From Lichenostomus cassidix (taxonomy: Eukaryota; Chordata; Aves; Passeriformes; Meliphagidae): 64,000 nt of DNA. The notes below the pieces were generated by a model. The model was not told the origin of the DNA, made no database searches, and saw only the letters and a list, made by a program, of their open reading frames with translations. The stretch lies in contig CM039182.1 of NCBI GenBank assembly GCA_008360975.2, positions 85,839,405-85,903,404 on the forward strand, in the 5' to 3' direction. Positions 30,501 through 41,432 of this stretch are shown piece after piece. The position numbers and the translations under genes were made by a program. Every line of letters begins with the position of its first letter. Positions within the stretch are counted from its first letter, which is position 1.

Positions 30501-31351
30501 TGAAGAACTTTAGTATTGAATAACACAGCTCTCAAAAGTTATGTACATAAGCATGTGCTCATATTCGTCACTTTTACATCCAAGTTCATTCTATTATCAC
30601 AAACCTTTTCATTACAGTCTTCACTGTGCCTTATTGCTATAGTCATTGTCCAATTTTTGGCTTAGGTGGGTTGTGGGGCAGGGGGTGTTTTTTGGTTTGG
30701 ATAGTTGAAGTGCTTTTTTGCAGGGGCAGGCAGACAAGTGAGCTTGGTTGTTGGTTTGGTTTGTTTTACTGGAAAGACTAGTGAAGTTAATAATACCTTT
30801 GTTTCCTCATTTGTGGAAATTTAAACTATGCTTTAGACTCCATTAACATGGCTTATATTTCTGAATTTCTTGTTGCATAATTTTTTTGGGTTTTTTTCAT
30901 ATACATTAGTGCCTAAAGTCCTACATCTTAAGTGTTTTAAGCCTGCAACATACATTTCAGGCAACATGGTTATTCCCTTGTTGTTCAAAGAAACATGGAA
31001 CATTCTGTAACACCTAAATGCTGACATAATGCTACATCATTGCAGGAAAAAATCCCAAATATTTAAAAATGCTACAATTTTAAAGGAATATAATTTAAAG
31101 AATACTCGGGCAAAAACTTACCATCTCCAGCTGGCAGGCCTCGTTCCTTTTTCTCATCACATTTATTGCATTCACTGAAGTACAGCAATAGAAACATATC
31201 CAGAAGGACCCAAACCAAAGAGGTGGCAAGGACCACCTTGCAATATGCAAATTTTTTCATGGCACTTTAAGTCAAATACAAAAAATAAAAAAGTATAAAT
31301 AAAAATATCAATAGGTTGTTTTAATCCAGTTTGAGAAACCACGTTCTATAT
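371..31351 (-). CDS. GALNT1: GALNT1, polypeptide N-acetylgalactosaminyltransferase 1 (partial gene, 7 exons visible)
   Basis: This gene encodes a Golgi type II membrane enzyme of family GT27. It transfers GalNAc from UDP-GalNAc to Ser/Thr and so starts mucin-type O-glycosylation. The coding exons are 31260-31122, 24226-24052, 10887-10721, 4971-4764, 3238-3068, 1625-1508 and 551-371 (139, 175, 167, 208, 171, 118 and 181 bp). All introns are GT-AG and all phases agree. The result is 386 full codons, numbered as in mammalian GALNT1: E127, D156, D209-A-H211, W316-G-G-E319, E322 and H344 all fall on the expected residues. The family length is about 559, so the catalytic-domain end and the ricin-type lectin domain lie beyond base 1. 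I chose GALNT1 over the close paralogue GALNT13 because of residues such as [20 protein letters not shown] in the fourth coding exon. The protein is highly conserved and no break is seen in any exon. Confidence 0.97.
552..1507 (-). other. GALNT1 intron between exons 7 and 8 (956 bp)
   Basis: The intron has donor GTAGGT and acceptor TTTCAG. It is AT-rich unique-looking sequence. Short open frames occur but have no recognisable product. Confidence 0.85.
1508..1625 (-). CDS. GALNT1: GALNT1 exon 7: Gal/GalNAc-transferase motif
   Basis: The acceptor is CCCCAG|GACACC and the donor is TTCAGG|GTAGGT. It completes R287 and encodes residues 288-326, ending exactly between codons. It carries the [12 protein letters not shown] stretch and the Gal/GalNAc-T motif [17 protein letters not shown], with W316, E319 and E322, which contact substrate in this family. 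Confidence 0.97.
1626..3067 (-). other. GALNT1 intron between exons 6 and 7 (1442 bp)
   Basis: This is AT-rich intron. The only structure I see is an exact 17-bp tandem duplication at 2171-2204, listed separately. No gene or dispersed repeat was recognised. Confidence 0.85.
2171..2204. repeat. 17-bp exact tandem duplication
   Basis: The unit caaatgtacaacaagta occurs twice head to tail with no mismatch. It is intronic and has no apparent function. Confidence 0.9.
3068..3238 (-). CDS. GALNT1: GALNT1 exon 6: central catalytic domain
   Basis: The acceptor is CTTCCTAG|GAGGACA and the donor is CTGTTAG|GTAATG. It completes R230 and encodes residues 231-286, with two bases of codon 287. The run includes [20 protein letters not shown] and the strongly conserved [12 protein letters not shown] segment. 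It is very conserved and has no internal breaks. Confidence 0.97.
3239..4763 (-). other. GALNT1 intron between exons 5 and 6 (1525 bp)
   Basis: AT-rich intron containing the short tandem repeat at 4083-4144. No coding sequence was recognised. Confidence 0.85.
4083..4144. repeat. Three-copy 20-22 bp tandem repeat
   Basis: The first two units are the 20-mer tactccatacttaatatcta. The third, at 4123-4144, has a 2-bp insertion (ttaactcc...). This is a minisatellite inside the intron and probably varies in length. Confidence 0.9.
4764..4971 (-). CDS. GALNT1: GALNT1 exon 5: DxH metal-binding motif
   Basis: The acceptor is TTTACAG|ACTTC and the donor is GACAG|GTAATT. It completes D161 and encodes residues 162-229, with two bases of codon 230. 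It contains the GT1 motif [19 protein letters not shown], with D209 and H211 as Mn2+ ligands. Residues 199 (Ala) and 228 (Ala) differ from the human protein as I recall it. The rest of the exon is essentially identical. Confidence 0.97.
4972..10720 (-). other. GALNT1 intron between exons 4 and 5 (5749 bp)
   Basis: This is mainly AT-rich unique sequence. The 9290-9900 stretch is somewhat richer in GC and contains short open frames on both strands, but I could not assign it to a gene or to a repeat family. Confidence 0.8.
10721..10887 (-). CDS. GALNT1: GALNT1 exon 4: start of the GT-A catalytic domain
   Basis: The acceptor is TTTGTAG|GTGTAA and the donor is AGAG|GTAAGG. It completes G105 and encodes residues 106-160, with one base of codon 161. 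It holds C106, the strand-loop [19 protein letters not shown] with E127, and [10 protein letters not shown] with D156. These belong to the sugar-nucleotide binding half of the GT-A fold. The phases fit both neighbouring exons. Confidence 0.96.
13831..14084 (+). repeat. 3' part of an ERVL-type LTR (fragment)
   Basis: This matches the second half of the LTR at 32484-33035 in order: the 'tttgtcttcccaag' block, 'tttcctg..atggctgaacacc', 'gaattccttg', a cttct/tct-rich block, 'agtga..gtggctgc..ggggctt' and a terminal 'gttaaa.cacA'. It therefore belongs to the same family in plus orientation and lacks the 5' half. It is old and diverged. Confidence 0.75.
14309..14784 (+). mobile_element. CR1 LINE, 5'-truncated 3' end
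   Basis: It has typical CR1 3' sequence in plus orientation: 'gtccagaggaatgccacaaag', 'gaggctgagagagatgagggtgttcagcc', 'tagatattaggaagaaatc', 'ctggaacaggctgcccaggctgtgga', then 'actagatgatctttcaag' and the terminal 'attctgtgag'. It has no coding capacity, being only the end of ORF2/3' UTR-derived sequence, and has diverged considerably. Confidence 0.88.
17571..17617 (-). mobile_element. CR1 3'-terminal fragment
   Basis: A reverse-oriented CR1 tail: 'atcacagaatatgctgag', 'ttggaagggacccacaagg', 'atcatcaagt'. About 47 bp, severely 5'-truncated. Confidence 0.8.
18544..18567. repeat. (TG)12 microsatellite
   Basis: Twelve TG units flanked by a TATA-rich stretch. Likely length-polymorphic. Confidence 0.95.
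24052..24226 (-). CDS. GALNT1: GALNT1 exon 3: stem region
   Basis: The acceptor is TTTTAAG|TTCCAG and the donor is GAAGG|GTAAGT. The exon completes V47 and encodes residues 48-104, with two bases of codon 105. It carries the luminal stem and lead-in to the catalytic domain, including [19 protein letters not shown] and [20 protein letters not shown], which match GALNT1. Residue 48 is Pro where I recall Leu in human; this is a stem position, so little effect is expected. Confidence 0.95.
24581..24892 (+). mobile_element. CR1 LINE, 5'-truncated 3' end
   Basis: Plus-oriented CR1 3' end: 'gaggaggggcagacactgat', 'caggggaggtttaggttggg', 'ggtgctggaacaggctctcc', 'gttggactcagtgatcctga', 'tgggtctcttccagctcag', 'atattctgtgactctgtga'. 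It is closer to CR1 consensus than the 14.3-kb copy. Confidence 0.92.
27780..28340. other. GC-rich island of unknown origin in an AT-rich intron
   Basis: This block is clearly richer in G and C than the surrounding intron and holds a few CpGs. Open frames of 76-106 codons occur on both strands, which is expected from base composition alone. It contains a (CT)n tract near 28174. It might be a diverged LTR or ERV fragment or a regulatory element. I recognised no protein or repeat family. Confidence 0.45.
28174..28191. repeat. (CT)n microsatellite
   Basis: A short run of alternating CT units inside the GC-rich island. Confidence 0.85.
29657..29670. repeat. A-rich low-complexity tract
   Basis: Fourteen A residues followed by gaaaaagagg and further A-runs up to about 29690. 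Confidence 0.85.
31122..31351 (-). CDS. GALNT1: GALNT1 exon 2: 5' UTR, start codon and membrane anchor
   Basis: The ATG is at 31260-31258 and coding runs to 31122, where the donor reads GGAGATG|GTAAG. Residues 1-46 include a short basic cytosolic tail (MKKFAYCK), a hydrophobic signal-anchor at about residues 9-28 ([20 protein letters not shown]), and the start of the luminal stem with a CNKC pair and an acidic/basic stretch. The exon probably starts at 31351, because the sequence just upstream on the minus strand is a 16-T tract followed by CAG. That leaves a 91-nt 5' UTR part. The acceptor is inferred; another AG closer to the ATG (TTAAAG at about 31265) is possible but has a poorer tract. 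Confidence 0.93.
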
Positions 31352-32483
31352 CTGAAAAAAAAAAAAAAAAGAAAAAGAAGTCACAAAATGTACCTGAAGA
31401 CAGATGCTAATAGCAGAAATTTTAACTCTATTTTAAAGGTAACAATTTAATTACCAAACGATGCATGAAAGAAAATGAATGCTCTATGCATTTCAGTGAG
31501 ATTAAGGGAACAGGGTCAATTATAGGAGCATTACTCCTTTATTATGTTAACATTCATCACCTGAAATGTTAAAATGAATGATCAAAACAGAGTCTCCTCT
31601 GCTGAGCCCCTGGAAAAGCAGCAAGGCACATCTAATGACATCAGAAAAAACTCTCTGGATCCTCTGGAGAACAGAACAACCCAACTGAATGAAAAACAGG
31701 AACATCTTGGGAAGTAGGGTACCAATCTCTACTGTGTGAATCCCACGGCTAATGTTTCTCATGCTTCTCCTCTGTAGCACACCCTGATGTTCTGGGTCCA
31801 TCACTAGGAATGCTGGCCTCCAAATGCCAGGATTTTACACAGGGTCTAATGGCATATTACACATTCATCACAAAGACAAATGCTTTACTTTCAGCAAACC
31901 AAAAATAAACATGCCTTTTGGTAAACAGCAGGCAAGGTTAACATAAGCCACCATGATCACTTACTAGGTATTCAAAGCTAAAGTTAGTAATTCTGACACT
32001 TAAAGTGGCTTTAATAGCTTAATGTTTGATTATAGAGCAAACATTTATATATTTTTGAACATGTATACATTACAATTTTAGAATGCCAACCTTTGAAATT
32101 CTCTTTTGCCCGACTCAAATTACAGACTTCATTACAAAGACTGCATATTACCATGACTGGTAGAGCAGAATCAAGAACAGCTTTGAACTTCCTCACACTA
32201 AAATATGCAGCTTTTTAAATTTTTTTTTTTTTTTACTAACAGGTTTTCTGCCACTGCTGGCATATTTCAACTCAAAGTACTCCTGAAAAGTTTACTAGTG
32301 GAACAGTTTACCAGGTAAGACCAGAATTGAAAATACTCTTAACATAGAAAATAAAGGGAATAAAATAAAGAGACTTCAAATACACACTAGGATTTTACAA
32401 ATTACATGCACACAGTTTTTCTTACATGCTTTCAATGCAAAGTAAAGGATTTATTGAAAAAGAGAACTTTAATCACAAGCCTT

Positions 32484-33035
32484 TGTGCTGATTTGGCGTG
32501 GGGTAGAGTTAATTTCCTTCACTGCAACCAGTAGGGGCCACATTTTGGATTTATGTTGGACACAGTGTTGATAATTCAGGGATGTTTTAATCACTGCTGA
32601 GCAGGGCTAACACAGAGTTGAAGCCTTTGCTGTTCTTCACCCCACCAGTGAGAAGGCTGGGAGAGAACAGAGCCAGGACAGCTGACCTCAACTGACTCAA
32701 GAGATATTCCATACCATATGGAATCATATAAAGCTCACCTATAAAGCTGGGGGAAGGAAAAAAAGGAGGGGATGTTTGGAGTGATGGCCTTTGTCTTCCC
32801 AAGCCATCGTTACATGTGACAGAGCCTTGCTTTCCTGGGGATGGCTGAACACCTGTTTGTCCATAGGAAGTGCTGAATGAATTCCTTGTTTTGCTTTGCT
32901 TGTTTGTGCAGCTTTTGCTTAAACTCAACTAATTTTTCATTTTTATTCTTCCCATTCTCTCCTCCATCCCGTGTGGGTGGTGGGGAGTGAGTGAGTGGCT
33001 GCTGCAAGGGGCTTGGCTGCCAGAGTTAAAGCACA
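32484..33035 (+). repeat. Solo ERVL-type LTR
   Basis: It starts TGTGCTGATTTGGCGTGGGG and ends in GTTAAAGCACA, so it has TG...CA-type ends. It has the hallmark U3 block 'gatattccataccatatgga' followed by 'atcatataaagctcacctataaag' (TATA-like). No gag or pol lies beside it, so it is a solo LTR. I could not see a clear target duplication. It shares a family with 13831-14084 and 55040-55328 and is unlike the LTRs of the 41.4-47.3 kb provirus. Confidence 0.8.
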
Positions 33036-34544
33036 TCAGCTGTGACTATCCAAAAACATCATAAAAACCCTGCATCATTAAGACTGCCCTTCCTTTAGTA
33101 TTTCATTGTCACAGTTTGACCCCTGGCTCCCCCCACCCTCATTAAGGGAAAATACCATTACATCCCTCTTCTAAATACAGCTTATTTCTTCTTATAGGCA
33201 GCAGACACATTTGGACCTCTCTGCATCCCTGTACCCTGAAGTCACACAGGTTTGGATGGCACAGCAACACAGGAGCCTGTGGCCTTCCACTTTTACAAGG
33301 CTAGGAGGGTGTCTATCTCCCTGCTTCCTGCATAGGTGCACATCAAATGCCAAGAATAAATTTCGTCTGGAATCTCAGTTTGCATCTATACAGTTTTGGT
33401 GTAGAGGGATGACTGTATAAATTTAAGAGCTGCAGAAGTATCTGTAAAGAACAACTTGATAAAGTAGCAGATTAAATTACCACAATGAAACAATAAGAAA
33501 AAATCCTAGTGGTTGTTTGGTTGGGGGTTTTTTGGTTTGTTTTTTTGGTCTTTTTGTTTTTTTATTTTTTAATAGACATGAGGATAGATCTAAACTCTGG
33601 ATCTTGGGAGCTGTACTATAAAGTTCTGTAAAACCATCAGCAGCAGTGAAAGAAAAATAAATGTTACAGACTACAATGCAGAAAACAGAAACCAAACCAT
33701 CACTATGCCATTACATGGTATCTGCTTTCTCATCTTGAGTGCTGTGTGAACATCCAGTCTTGTCATTTCAAAAGGGATACAGAAGGATTAGAAGGAGCAA
33801 GTGAGAAGTGCAAAAGGATGAATATAACGAGGAACAGCTTCATTATAAGATGAAAGCAGCATTTTTCCTGGCTAGAAAGACGTAACCTAAATCAAGTGGC
33901 AGGTCTATAAAATCAAAAGCTGTACAGAGATGGTAAATAGAGATCAACTGCTGCCTTTTACTCCTTCTTCTTCTATTGGCAGAAATCAAGTGAATTTAGC
34001 AGCAAGAGGTTCAAATCTAAGAAGGAATGTATTCCTTACAATGTGCAGTCATCCAGGGGAACTGCCTGCCACTGTCCCCTGACAGTGCTGCAAGTCTCCT
34101 CATCAGCTGTTAAATACTAAGTGCTCAGCCCTACTTCAGGCAGTCACTGTGAACTTCAAGTCACTGCATTCCAGGAGAGTACAACTGTAACTGCATCATT
34201 ACAATTTCCCCCATTCTCTGCCCTAGATATGCATATCAACCACTGGCAGAATCAAATACTTATACAGACAAAATTTGTCTGACATAGTGCATGACTGCAC
34301 TTAAACTCTTCATAAAATATGTTTCTTTTGCCCCAAACTGGGGCACCATAGAAATGATTTGGCAAAGAATCAAGCCATATCAACAACCTGCTCACAATAA
34401 AGAGCACAAAGGCAGACAATACCCTGAAAGAGTATGCAGGAAGGGATCCGGGTGGCTGATTCAAGGGACATCCAAAGGCTAGAAAACAAGGCAAGTTTAA
34501 ACTTTAAAAAGTTCAATAACTAAAAAGTACAAATTCCTGTACCC

Positions 34545-34670
34545 TGAGGCCAAGTTGGATGAGGCCCTGAGGAACCTGATCTAGCTGGTGGCATCCCTGC
34601 CTATCATCCTGCAGGGAGATTGGTCTTTGAGGTCCTTTCCAACCCAAACCATTCTGATTCTATGATTATC
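34545..34670 (+). mobile_element. CR1 3'-terminal fragment
   Basis: Plus-oriented CR1 tail: 'caagttggatgaggccctga', 'aacctgatctagctggtggc', 'ttgaggtcctttccaaccca', 'accattctgattctatgatt'. It shows the usual pattern of a 5'-truncated CR1. Confidence 0.85.
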
Positions 34671-36800
34671 ATCCATATTGGCTGGGTATTACCATTCGAG
34701 GAAGCTGGTCTGCAGAAAGCAACTTTTGGAGCCTGACAGCAAGTTTAAAATGAATCAGCAGTGTCCTTAGAGCAAAGAAAGTCAATTGCATCTATAAACC
34801 AGTCCAGCAACCACAGAAGTAATCCCCAAATGCATAGGTTTAATAATTGCATTTACCTACAGTGCAATGTAATAAAACTGAAGATTTTTGCAAATCCAAG
34901 TATTTTTCATCCCTTCAAAATACTGGATTATAGATGACAAAACTGTTACACCATGGAAGAAAAGGGAGTATTAAAAACAGCTTGGAAAGGGTAGAAACAA
35001 AGGCTGTACTTTACCAAGAATGAAATGAAAAGAGGAAAAATGGGTACATACAAGTCTTGTTACTTCTGAAGGTCAAGTGAATTTTTTTTCCCTGTGACAA
35101 AATCCATGATACGTTTGACAGTATAGAAAAAGGTCATCTTTAAAACTACTGCTCATATAAAGAGCACTGTTTCACTTAACCAGCTCTTTTATAAACACAG
35201 GTGGCATGGGAAAGAAAACTTACTCTTTTTCAGTATTGCATACAACTATTCAGTCATTTTTATCTTTGGATCAACTTTATCTTTGTTTATACCAATGATC
35301 AGTCTTCAATAAAACTTTGTAGCAGAGTTGACAAAGGACTTCATTGCCATTATTCAGCTAAATCAGGATTCTACACTGGTTGCAGCACGTAACCAGACAA
35401 AGCTGATGTAAAGTTTGTTTTCCAGACTTTCAGATATGAATAAACAGAAGCTGGCACAAAGTAAGGGCTCATCAAAATCCTGACACAACATTTGCTATGT
35501 TTAAGCTATTAATATCAATTTAAACCAAATGGAAAATTATTAACTGAACAGCATCTAAGGAAAGATTGATGGCCTACACAAAACTGACTTTTCAGCTTCT
35601 CAATCTACTTAGTAATGAGAGAGAAAAGACTGGCATACTGTAAGGTAACATATTAGGCATATGTATGGATTTTTGAGCAAACTTCTAAAAATGGAGCCAA
35701 TGCAAATTGTCATGAGTATTGTCAACAACTCCAAGTCTCTGAACTATTAACGAGGCTTATCCCATTTGCTACACCCATATTTGAAAACATATTTGAAAAA
35801 GAGATGCCAATGCTACAATCAGATTTCAGAGCTACTTTGCTACTGTGCTGATGTGTGGTTTTTTTTTTACTAGCCCATGCTCTAAAATGGTTTTAGTGCT
35901 TGTTTGCAGAGAACTCATTACCATCAGAACATCAGTAAACAGATCAGGTTGAGGATAAACAAAGAACTACCTTTCAAAGCTATAAAAGAAAGTGTAAAAA
36001 AACCCAAACATTTAAATCAGAAGGTCATCCCATCGCCTGTGGAAAACATGTTATCCTCCATCTTCTTTACAGTAACACAAATGGATCCAGTAAACTTCAA
36101 CAGGCAAAAACAATCCTGAAGAGTTTGAGGATGCCATTTCTCTTCTGCTCAAAAGTTACATAAGACAAGTAAGTTTCATGGGGCTACACTCATTTGATAG
36201 ATTTTGAAAGGTTTTAGTATTCATCTGCTCACTCCAATTCAGCAAGTAATTCACCTCTGAGGAGGGGATGAGAGAAAGCAGATCATATTAATCTGAACAG
36301 TATGAAAACAATTCATTAAAAGCAAACTTACTCTTCAGAAGAATCTGAGAAATACAGGTCAGTAAAATAAATTTCTATTCTTGTTCTGTGTAGGAACAGA
36401 CTTTTAATTCATCAGAAGCAATTTTTCAATTCAGAAGTCAATTTTTTAACTGAATGTTTGAAAAAAAAATCAATTATGTTTCTAAAACTGCTAAGCCTTG
36501 GAATCAAGGCAGAATAGCACAAACAGAACTAGCTGCCTACAGCTGAAAAACAGGGATGAATTTGATACATAACAGCAGAAGCTCTGGGTTCATACTTCCT
36601 TTCCTACAAATAAATAGAATGCATCATTATGCTTATAAAAGTAGAAGCTCTTATGAGGTTAAAAATCTTTCTCATCACATAGAAAAGCAATACCAAAAAT
36701 GGAACAAGAGGTATGCACTCCAACAATAATTTTGTCAAACTGTTTACAACAGAATGAAACTAACTCTCTGTGTACTTGAATTCTCATTCTCCCTATTTAG

Positions 36801-36842
36801 AATCACAGAATCATAGAATACTTTGGGTTGGAAGGGACCTTC
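36801..36842 (-). mobile_element. CR1 3'-terminal fragment
   Basis: A reverse CR1 end: 'aatcacagaatcatagaata' followed by 'ctttgggttggaagggacct'. About 42 bp. Confidence 0.8.
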
Positions 36843-39800
36843 TTACCCAAGTAGTTTTTACTTAACCTCTAAACTTTTATGATTAGTTCTAAATATTTCT
36901 ACATAGTAAGAAAACAACATTTCTGAATTGAAAAAAACTGGCTTTTAAAAAGTTTGACTTTTAAAACAAGTTCTTTCAGTTAATGCAAGAAAGTTAATTG
37001 AAAATACAATGCTTTTTTGGTACCCATCGTTTTCAGAAACATCTTAACTATAGTCATTGAACTTCTGAAAACAGTTTATAATTTTGCAAATCAGTGCTTA
37101 ATGGTTTCTCAAATGAGTTTGTAAGCATGCCAAATTCCCTCAACAGAGCATTTTTGAGAATGGAATAAAGGATTATTTACACAACTGCTCAAATGAAAAC
37201 CTTTGCAATCACTTAAATTACACTTTTTCCCAGTCATAGTCAGACCTTTTTAGACTGATTTTAGAAAGCCCTGTCTTGCTTGCAGGAAGAAACTGCAATG
37301 GGCAAGGTTTCAGAGCACCAGATGAACAATATTTTAATCAAATAATAAAAGTTCAAACCAATTCAAACCACAGATTTTGGATTTACATTCCTTTTTTACA
37401 ACAATTTTTGCTATGCAGGAAAAGGAATAAATTGATCCAGGAGGGAGATTAAAAATTCCCTATCAGAATATCACTGTAAATATTGCAAGAGCTCAAGAGG
37501 ATAGCTAAAATTTGGAAATTAGGAATACAATAAAAGTACAAAGACTACTGCTGTCATATAACCAGCTGAGATTCACTAGATGTCTGTTCTATGACTTTGA
37601 AGTAGATTTCAAATGTCTGAGGCAACAACTTCATTTCTCTGTTGTTCTACAGGTTGAATAAAAAATATCTAGAACCAGACATCTCATTCAAGGATCCTTC
37701 ACATTTCCATTCTCTCCACTGCTCTAAAATTTAAAATATACTTCTACTATGTCCAGGGAGAAATCAGAATGCATTACTTAATATTGCCAATCCTAACAAA
37801 AAACAACTATACATCTTTTTACCGTACTGCTTCAAATATTTGGAGTACATCATTAGGCCAGGTTAACTACAACACATAACGAGATGGATACACAGATATA
37901 TAACACCCTGAAGCAAAGAGAAGTAGATGTTTGCATGGGCATTAATTTACTGGGTATTACAGTACTGGTAGCTAAGTTCACACCACTACTATTCAAATCT
38001 TTTCCCTGTTACATTAAACAGCAGAATTGCCTCTCCTGACAGGTGCAGAATAGGCAATCCTTTTAGGAAAGCAGATTTATAAGCCGAAAGACAGTTATTT
38101 CTTTTCCTGAAACAACTGCAGCCTTAAATTGGGTTACTGACACCTCAAGGTGCTGACAGAGAGCAAACATTCCTCTTCAAAGCCATAGCTACTTCACATC
38201 CACACTCTGGGAGGGCTACTGAGGGTGCTTGACTAAGAGTAACAGCCAGCAGGAGAATACAGGCAGTATTTTCATCACTGGGTATCACAGGCAGCATGAA
38301 GACAATGAACAATTCATGAGTGAAAAGCTCTTGTTGTTAACAGCAGCAAGAGCTGATTTAAACACCAAGCTCATAAACCCTTGACATGCAATAATTAATG
38401 GCTGAAGATGCATCAGTAAGACCTATTTGAGCCTTCTGCAACCCTTCACAGCAGCCTAGAAGGCTGAAGTGGACTAGAACCACTGAAATAGTTTTTCTTC
38501 CTGGGAGATTCACAGATGGTGACCCAGCACTTAGCTTTTCCATCACAGCAATACTCCTGCCGATCAGCACCCCAGAGCTATAAACTGACTCCAGCCTTTA
38601 ATAAATCCCTGAAGAGCTGTGTTAGCTGGTCTTTCAACCCCAACACTACAGGACTTCTAGAGGAAAATCGAGGTCACATCAACACAGGTGTTCTAGGTGA
38701 GGAACTCCATTTCCTCAAGAAAAACAATTTGTCATGTGAACTACAGACCTTGCAAGCTCACCTTTACTCAGAAGAAACAGCTTAAAACTAAGCAATTTTA
38801 GGCTCCCTATTGGATCTAAATGGTCTTTTAAGAAATTAAAAGCTCAACTACCTGCAAATTTACATTGCAGTGGAACACTGTCACAGTAGTAGAGCGCAGG
38901 CTATTAGAATACTGTTTGCTGTCTGCAAGGAAAAGCTGTAAACAGCTCCTCATGTTTTAGGTACTCAGTCTTGTGACAGGATGCAACACGGCATGAAGGC
39001 TTCCAGCCAAAAGCAGCATCACTTGGCCTTACAAGGCATATGTTCACTAATGAACAAAGCATGAAAGCAGTCAAGAATTTCTAATAATCAAGAATTTGTA
39101 CATTTCCAAAGGTTATTTTAAATAACTTGGCAGGTGCCAGAAAAACTGTACGTAGAATAGGACTTATTTTAAAGTTAAAATTCCTTCTGAAAAAAATTAA
39201 GTTTAGGGCTGTGAGCAAGCTCCTTTAAGAAATCATATGCACTAGATTAGACTATGTGGAAGTAAAACCACAGTAAGCTGTTTCATATTCTCAATGCTCA
39301 TATTTTCCATCTTCCTTTTTAATGTTTCTGCATGGTTCAGAAAAGCAAATTGACTTCCAAAACGTTTTAGAAGTTCTACATTTAAATGTCCAACTGCAAA
39401 CTCAGAATTTACCAGCTGAGACTGAACTAAAATGGATACTATCCTTATCAGTAGGTTGCTTTTCAAACAAATGTGTCAAACAATAGAATTTTCTGCAGAC
39501 TATACTTTCTTTAGTCTGCACATGTCAACACGCACAAATGTCAGACAGCATTTGCTTTTGAAGTGTTTTGAGGAAATAAGCAAATTCTTCTTGAAAACAC
39601 TGCTGAACACAGACAAAAGGGTTTCAAATTTACTCTCAATTCTGCTACTAAGTTAGAGGAGAAACTCAGGTGTCTGTATGAAAGAATTACAAACTTCAAG
39701 GAGAAATCTTTGACTACTTGAAGGTCAGGTAAATTCACCACCACAAAGTTAGCTACATATTTTTCATAGACAAAAACCTATGCAGGCTCTGAACAACCAA

Positions 39801-41427
39801 GTGAATAAATCTTATACAAGACATTCTTGACACCTTCCTTGTATGCTGTGAGAAATTGTTAAAGTTTTTGGGCTAAGACTCAAATGTTCTAAAATATCAA
39901 ACCTCCATAAAGCTTCTGATTATCTTTTAGGTATGCATCAAAGCCACAAGCTAGAGTGAAATAAAATTGTTCATTAATTCTTCTAACCCTTTTAAAGATG
40001 ACAGAAAATAACATAGGCAAATAGCCATCATTAAGGATGAATCACTAATGGGCAAGAATTTGATTTAAAGAAAAGCAGAGTCAGCTAATTACAGAAAAGA
40101 AATATTATAGAGGAGACTTCTGGAAACATTGGGTAAATTGCAGTCAATAGATTCAATCATCCTCATGTGAGTAACTGCAGAAACCTCTAATCCTGAAAAC
40201 TTTGTACTGTAGATTAAAAATCCAGAAAGGAAGACTGAAGAAATACCGAAAGACTTTGAAGACCACTTCTTCTCTGCCTTCAATATATGTGGAAAATATT
40301 CAAAATGCTGTTTTAGATGAAAAGCTTTGCAATAAACACAAGCAAAGAAAAATTTATGATACATGCTGGGACTACAGGGTGTTTATCCTAGGGAAGCTGG
40401 CTGAATTCCACCTAGAGTAATAACAGAACTTGCAGACAAATCAAACACAGGTAGATATCAAGTCAAAAACTGCTGATAGGATAATGCATGTGACTAATCG
40501 TGAAGACTTAAAGAACTCCGATATATAATTTAAAAACATAAGGGCAACAGTCATTTAACACCTGCTGGGTTCTACTATTGCAAGTAAAATGAAGAATGGC
40601 AAAGAATTCAAACAAGTTAAGTTTTGCTTCCCATTCCTTTAAAAGTGGCACCACAGATAATTTAAAATAAAAATTGAAAAGCACCACACTTCATCGTGTT
40701 TCTCTATGAGAAACACCAAAGTTCTAACCAAAACAGATCAGCAGTTTTGCAGGGCTAAACACTTTTTCAAATACAGAGGAAACATCAGATCTCCATCAAC
40801 AAAAGCCTAGCACCAACAAGAAAAAAAATCAGAACATATGTGTGTTTCTCTAGAAAGAAAAGACTGGTCAGATATGGAGAAAAAAAAAAGAAATTTTTTA
40901 ATTTTGTGATACATTCATGAAATTTTTGCAATGTTTCTCACAAAAGCTTGTGCTCCTTTGCTTTATATCCATTGGCAAATAAAAAGTCAACCTAGAAAGC
41001 AAAAGGCTGTATTTATACAGAAAGGCCATATAGCTTTTAAGCATACATTCCCAGATAAGCCTTTTCTCACATCATAAAGCTGTCTGCTCAGCAGGTAACT
41101 TCTGCTGCTAACAACTGTTTTGTACTTAATTAACACACACAGTATTGCACTAAGGAGAAGATTCTTCACATCCGTCCTTCCCTTTCCCTCTTAGACTCAC
41201 TTGCTTTAGATGCAGCTTTTCTTAATTCTGTCTTCCAGAGATCGTTGACAACACAAGTTTGAGAAATACCACACTTTTAAGTTCTTTGTTTCAATTGTAA
41301 TCCATACAAATGTGCATGGGGTATAAAAAAGAACAACCACAATATTTTCTTCAAGGACCCTTGAATTTTTCCATGTAAATTTTATTTCTGAAACAGGCAA
41401 TACTCATATTTTTGGTTCCACTCTGAA

Positions 41428-41432
41428 AAAGG
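41428..41432. repeat. Target-site duplication, left copy (aaagg)
   Basis: The five bases aaagg directly precede the TG end of the left LTR and are repeated directly after the CA end of the right LTR (47317-47321). A 5-bp duplication is usual for class III (ERVL/spuma-like) elements. Confidence 0.85.

Larger units (their letters stand above)
24227..31121 (-). other. GALNT1 intron between exons 2 and 3 (6895 bp)
   Basis: It contains a CR1 copy (24581-24892), a GC-rich island (27780-28340), a CT microsatellite (28174-28191) and an A-run (29657-29670). The rest is AT-rich with no recognised gene. Confidence 0.8.
31352..41427 (-). other. GALNT1 intron 1, part proximal to exon 2
   Basis: The intron upstream of exon 2 starts with a 16-A tract (31355-31370; T-tract on the gene strand) that forms the polypyrimidine tract of the acceptor. 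It contains an LTR at 32484-33035, CR1 pieces at 34545-34670 and 36801-36842, and a T/G-rich low-complexity stretch at about 33510-33575. I recognised no gene. Confidence 0.75.

Noticed and set aside
371..31260. GALNT13 as the identity of the host gene
   Set aside because: The fourth coding exon reads [20 protein letters not shown] and the stem reads [17 protein letters not shown], as in GALNT1. GALNT13 differs at these places.
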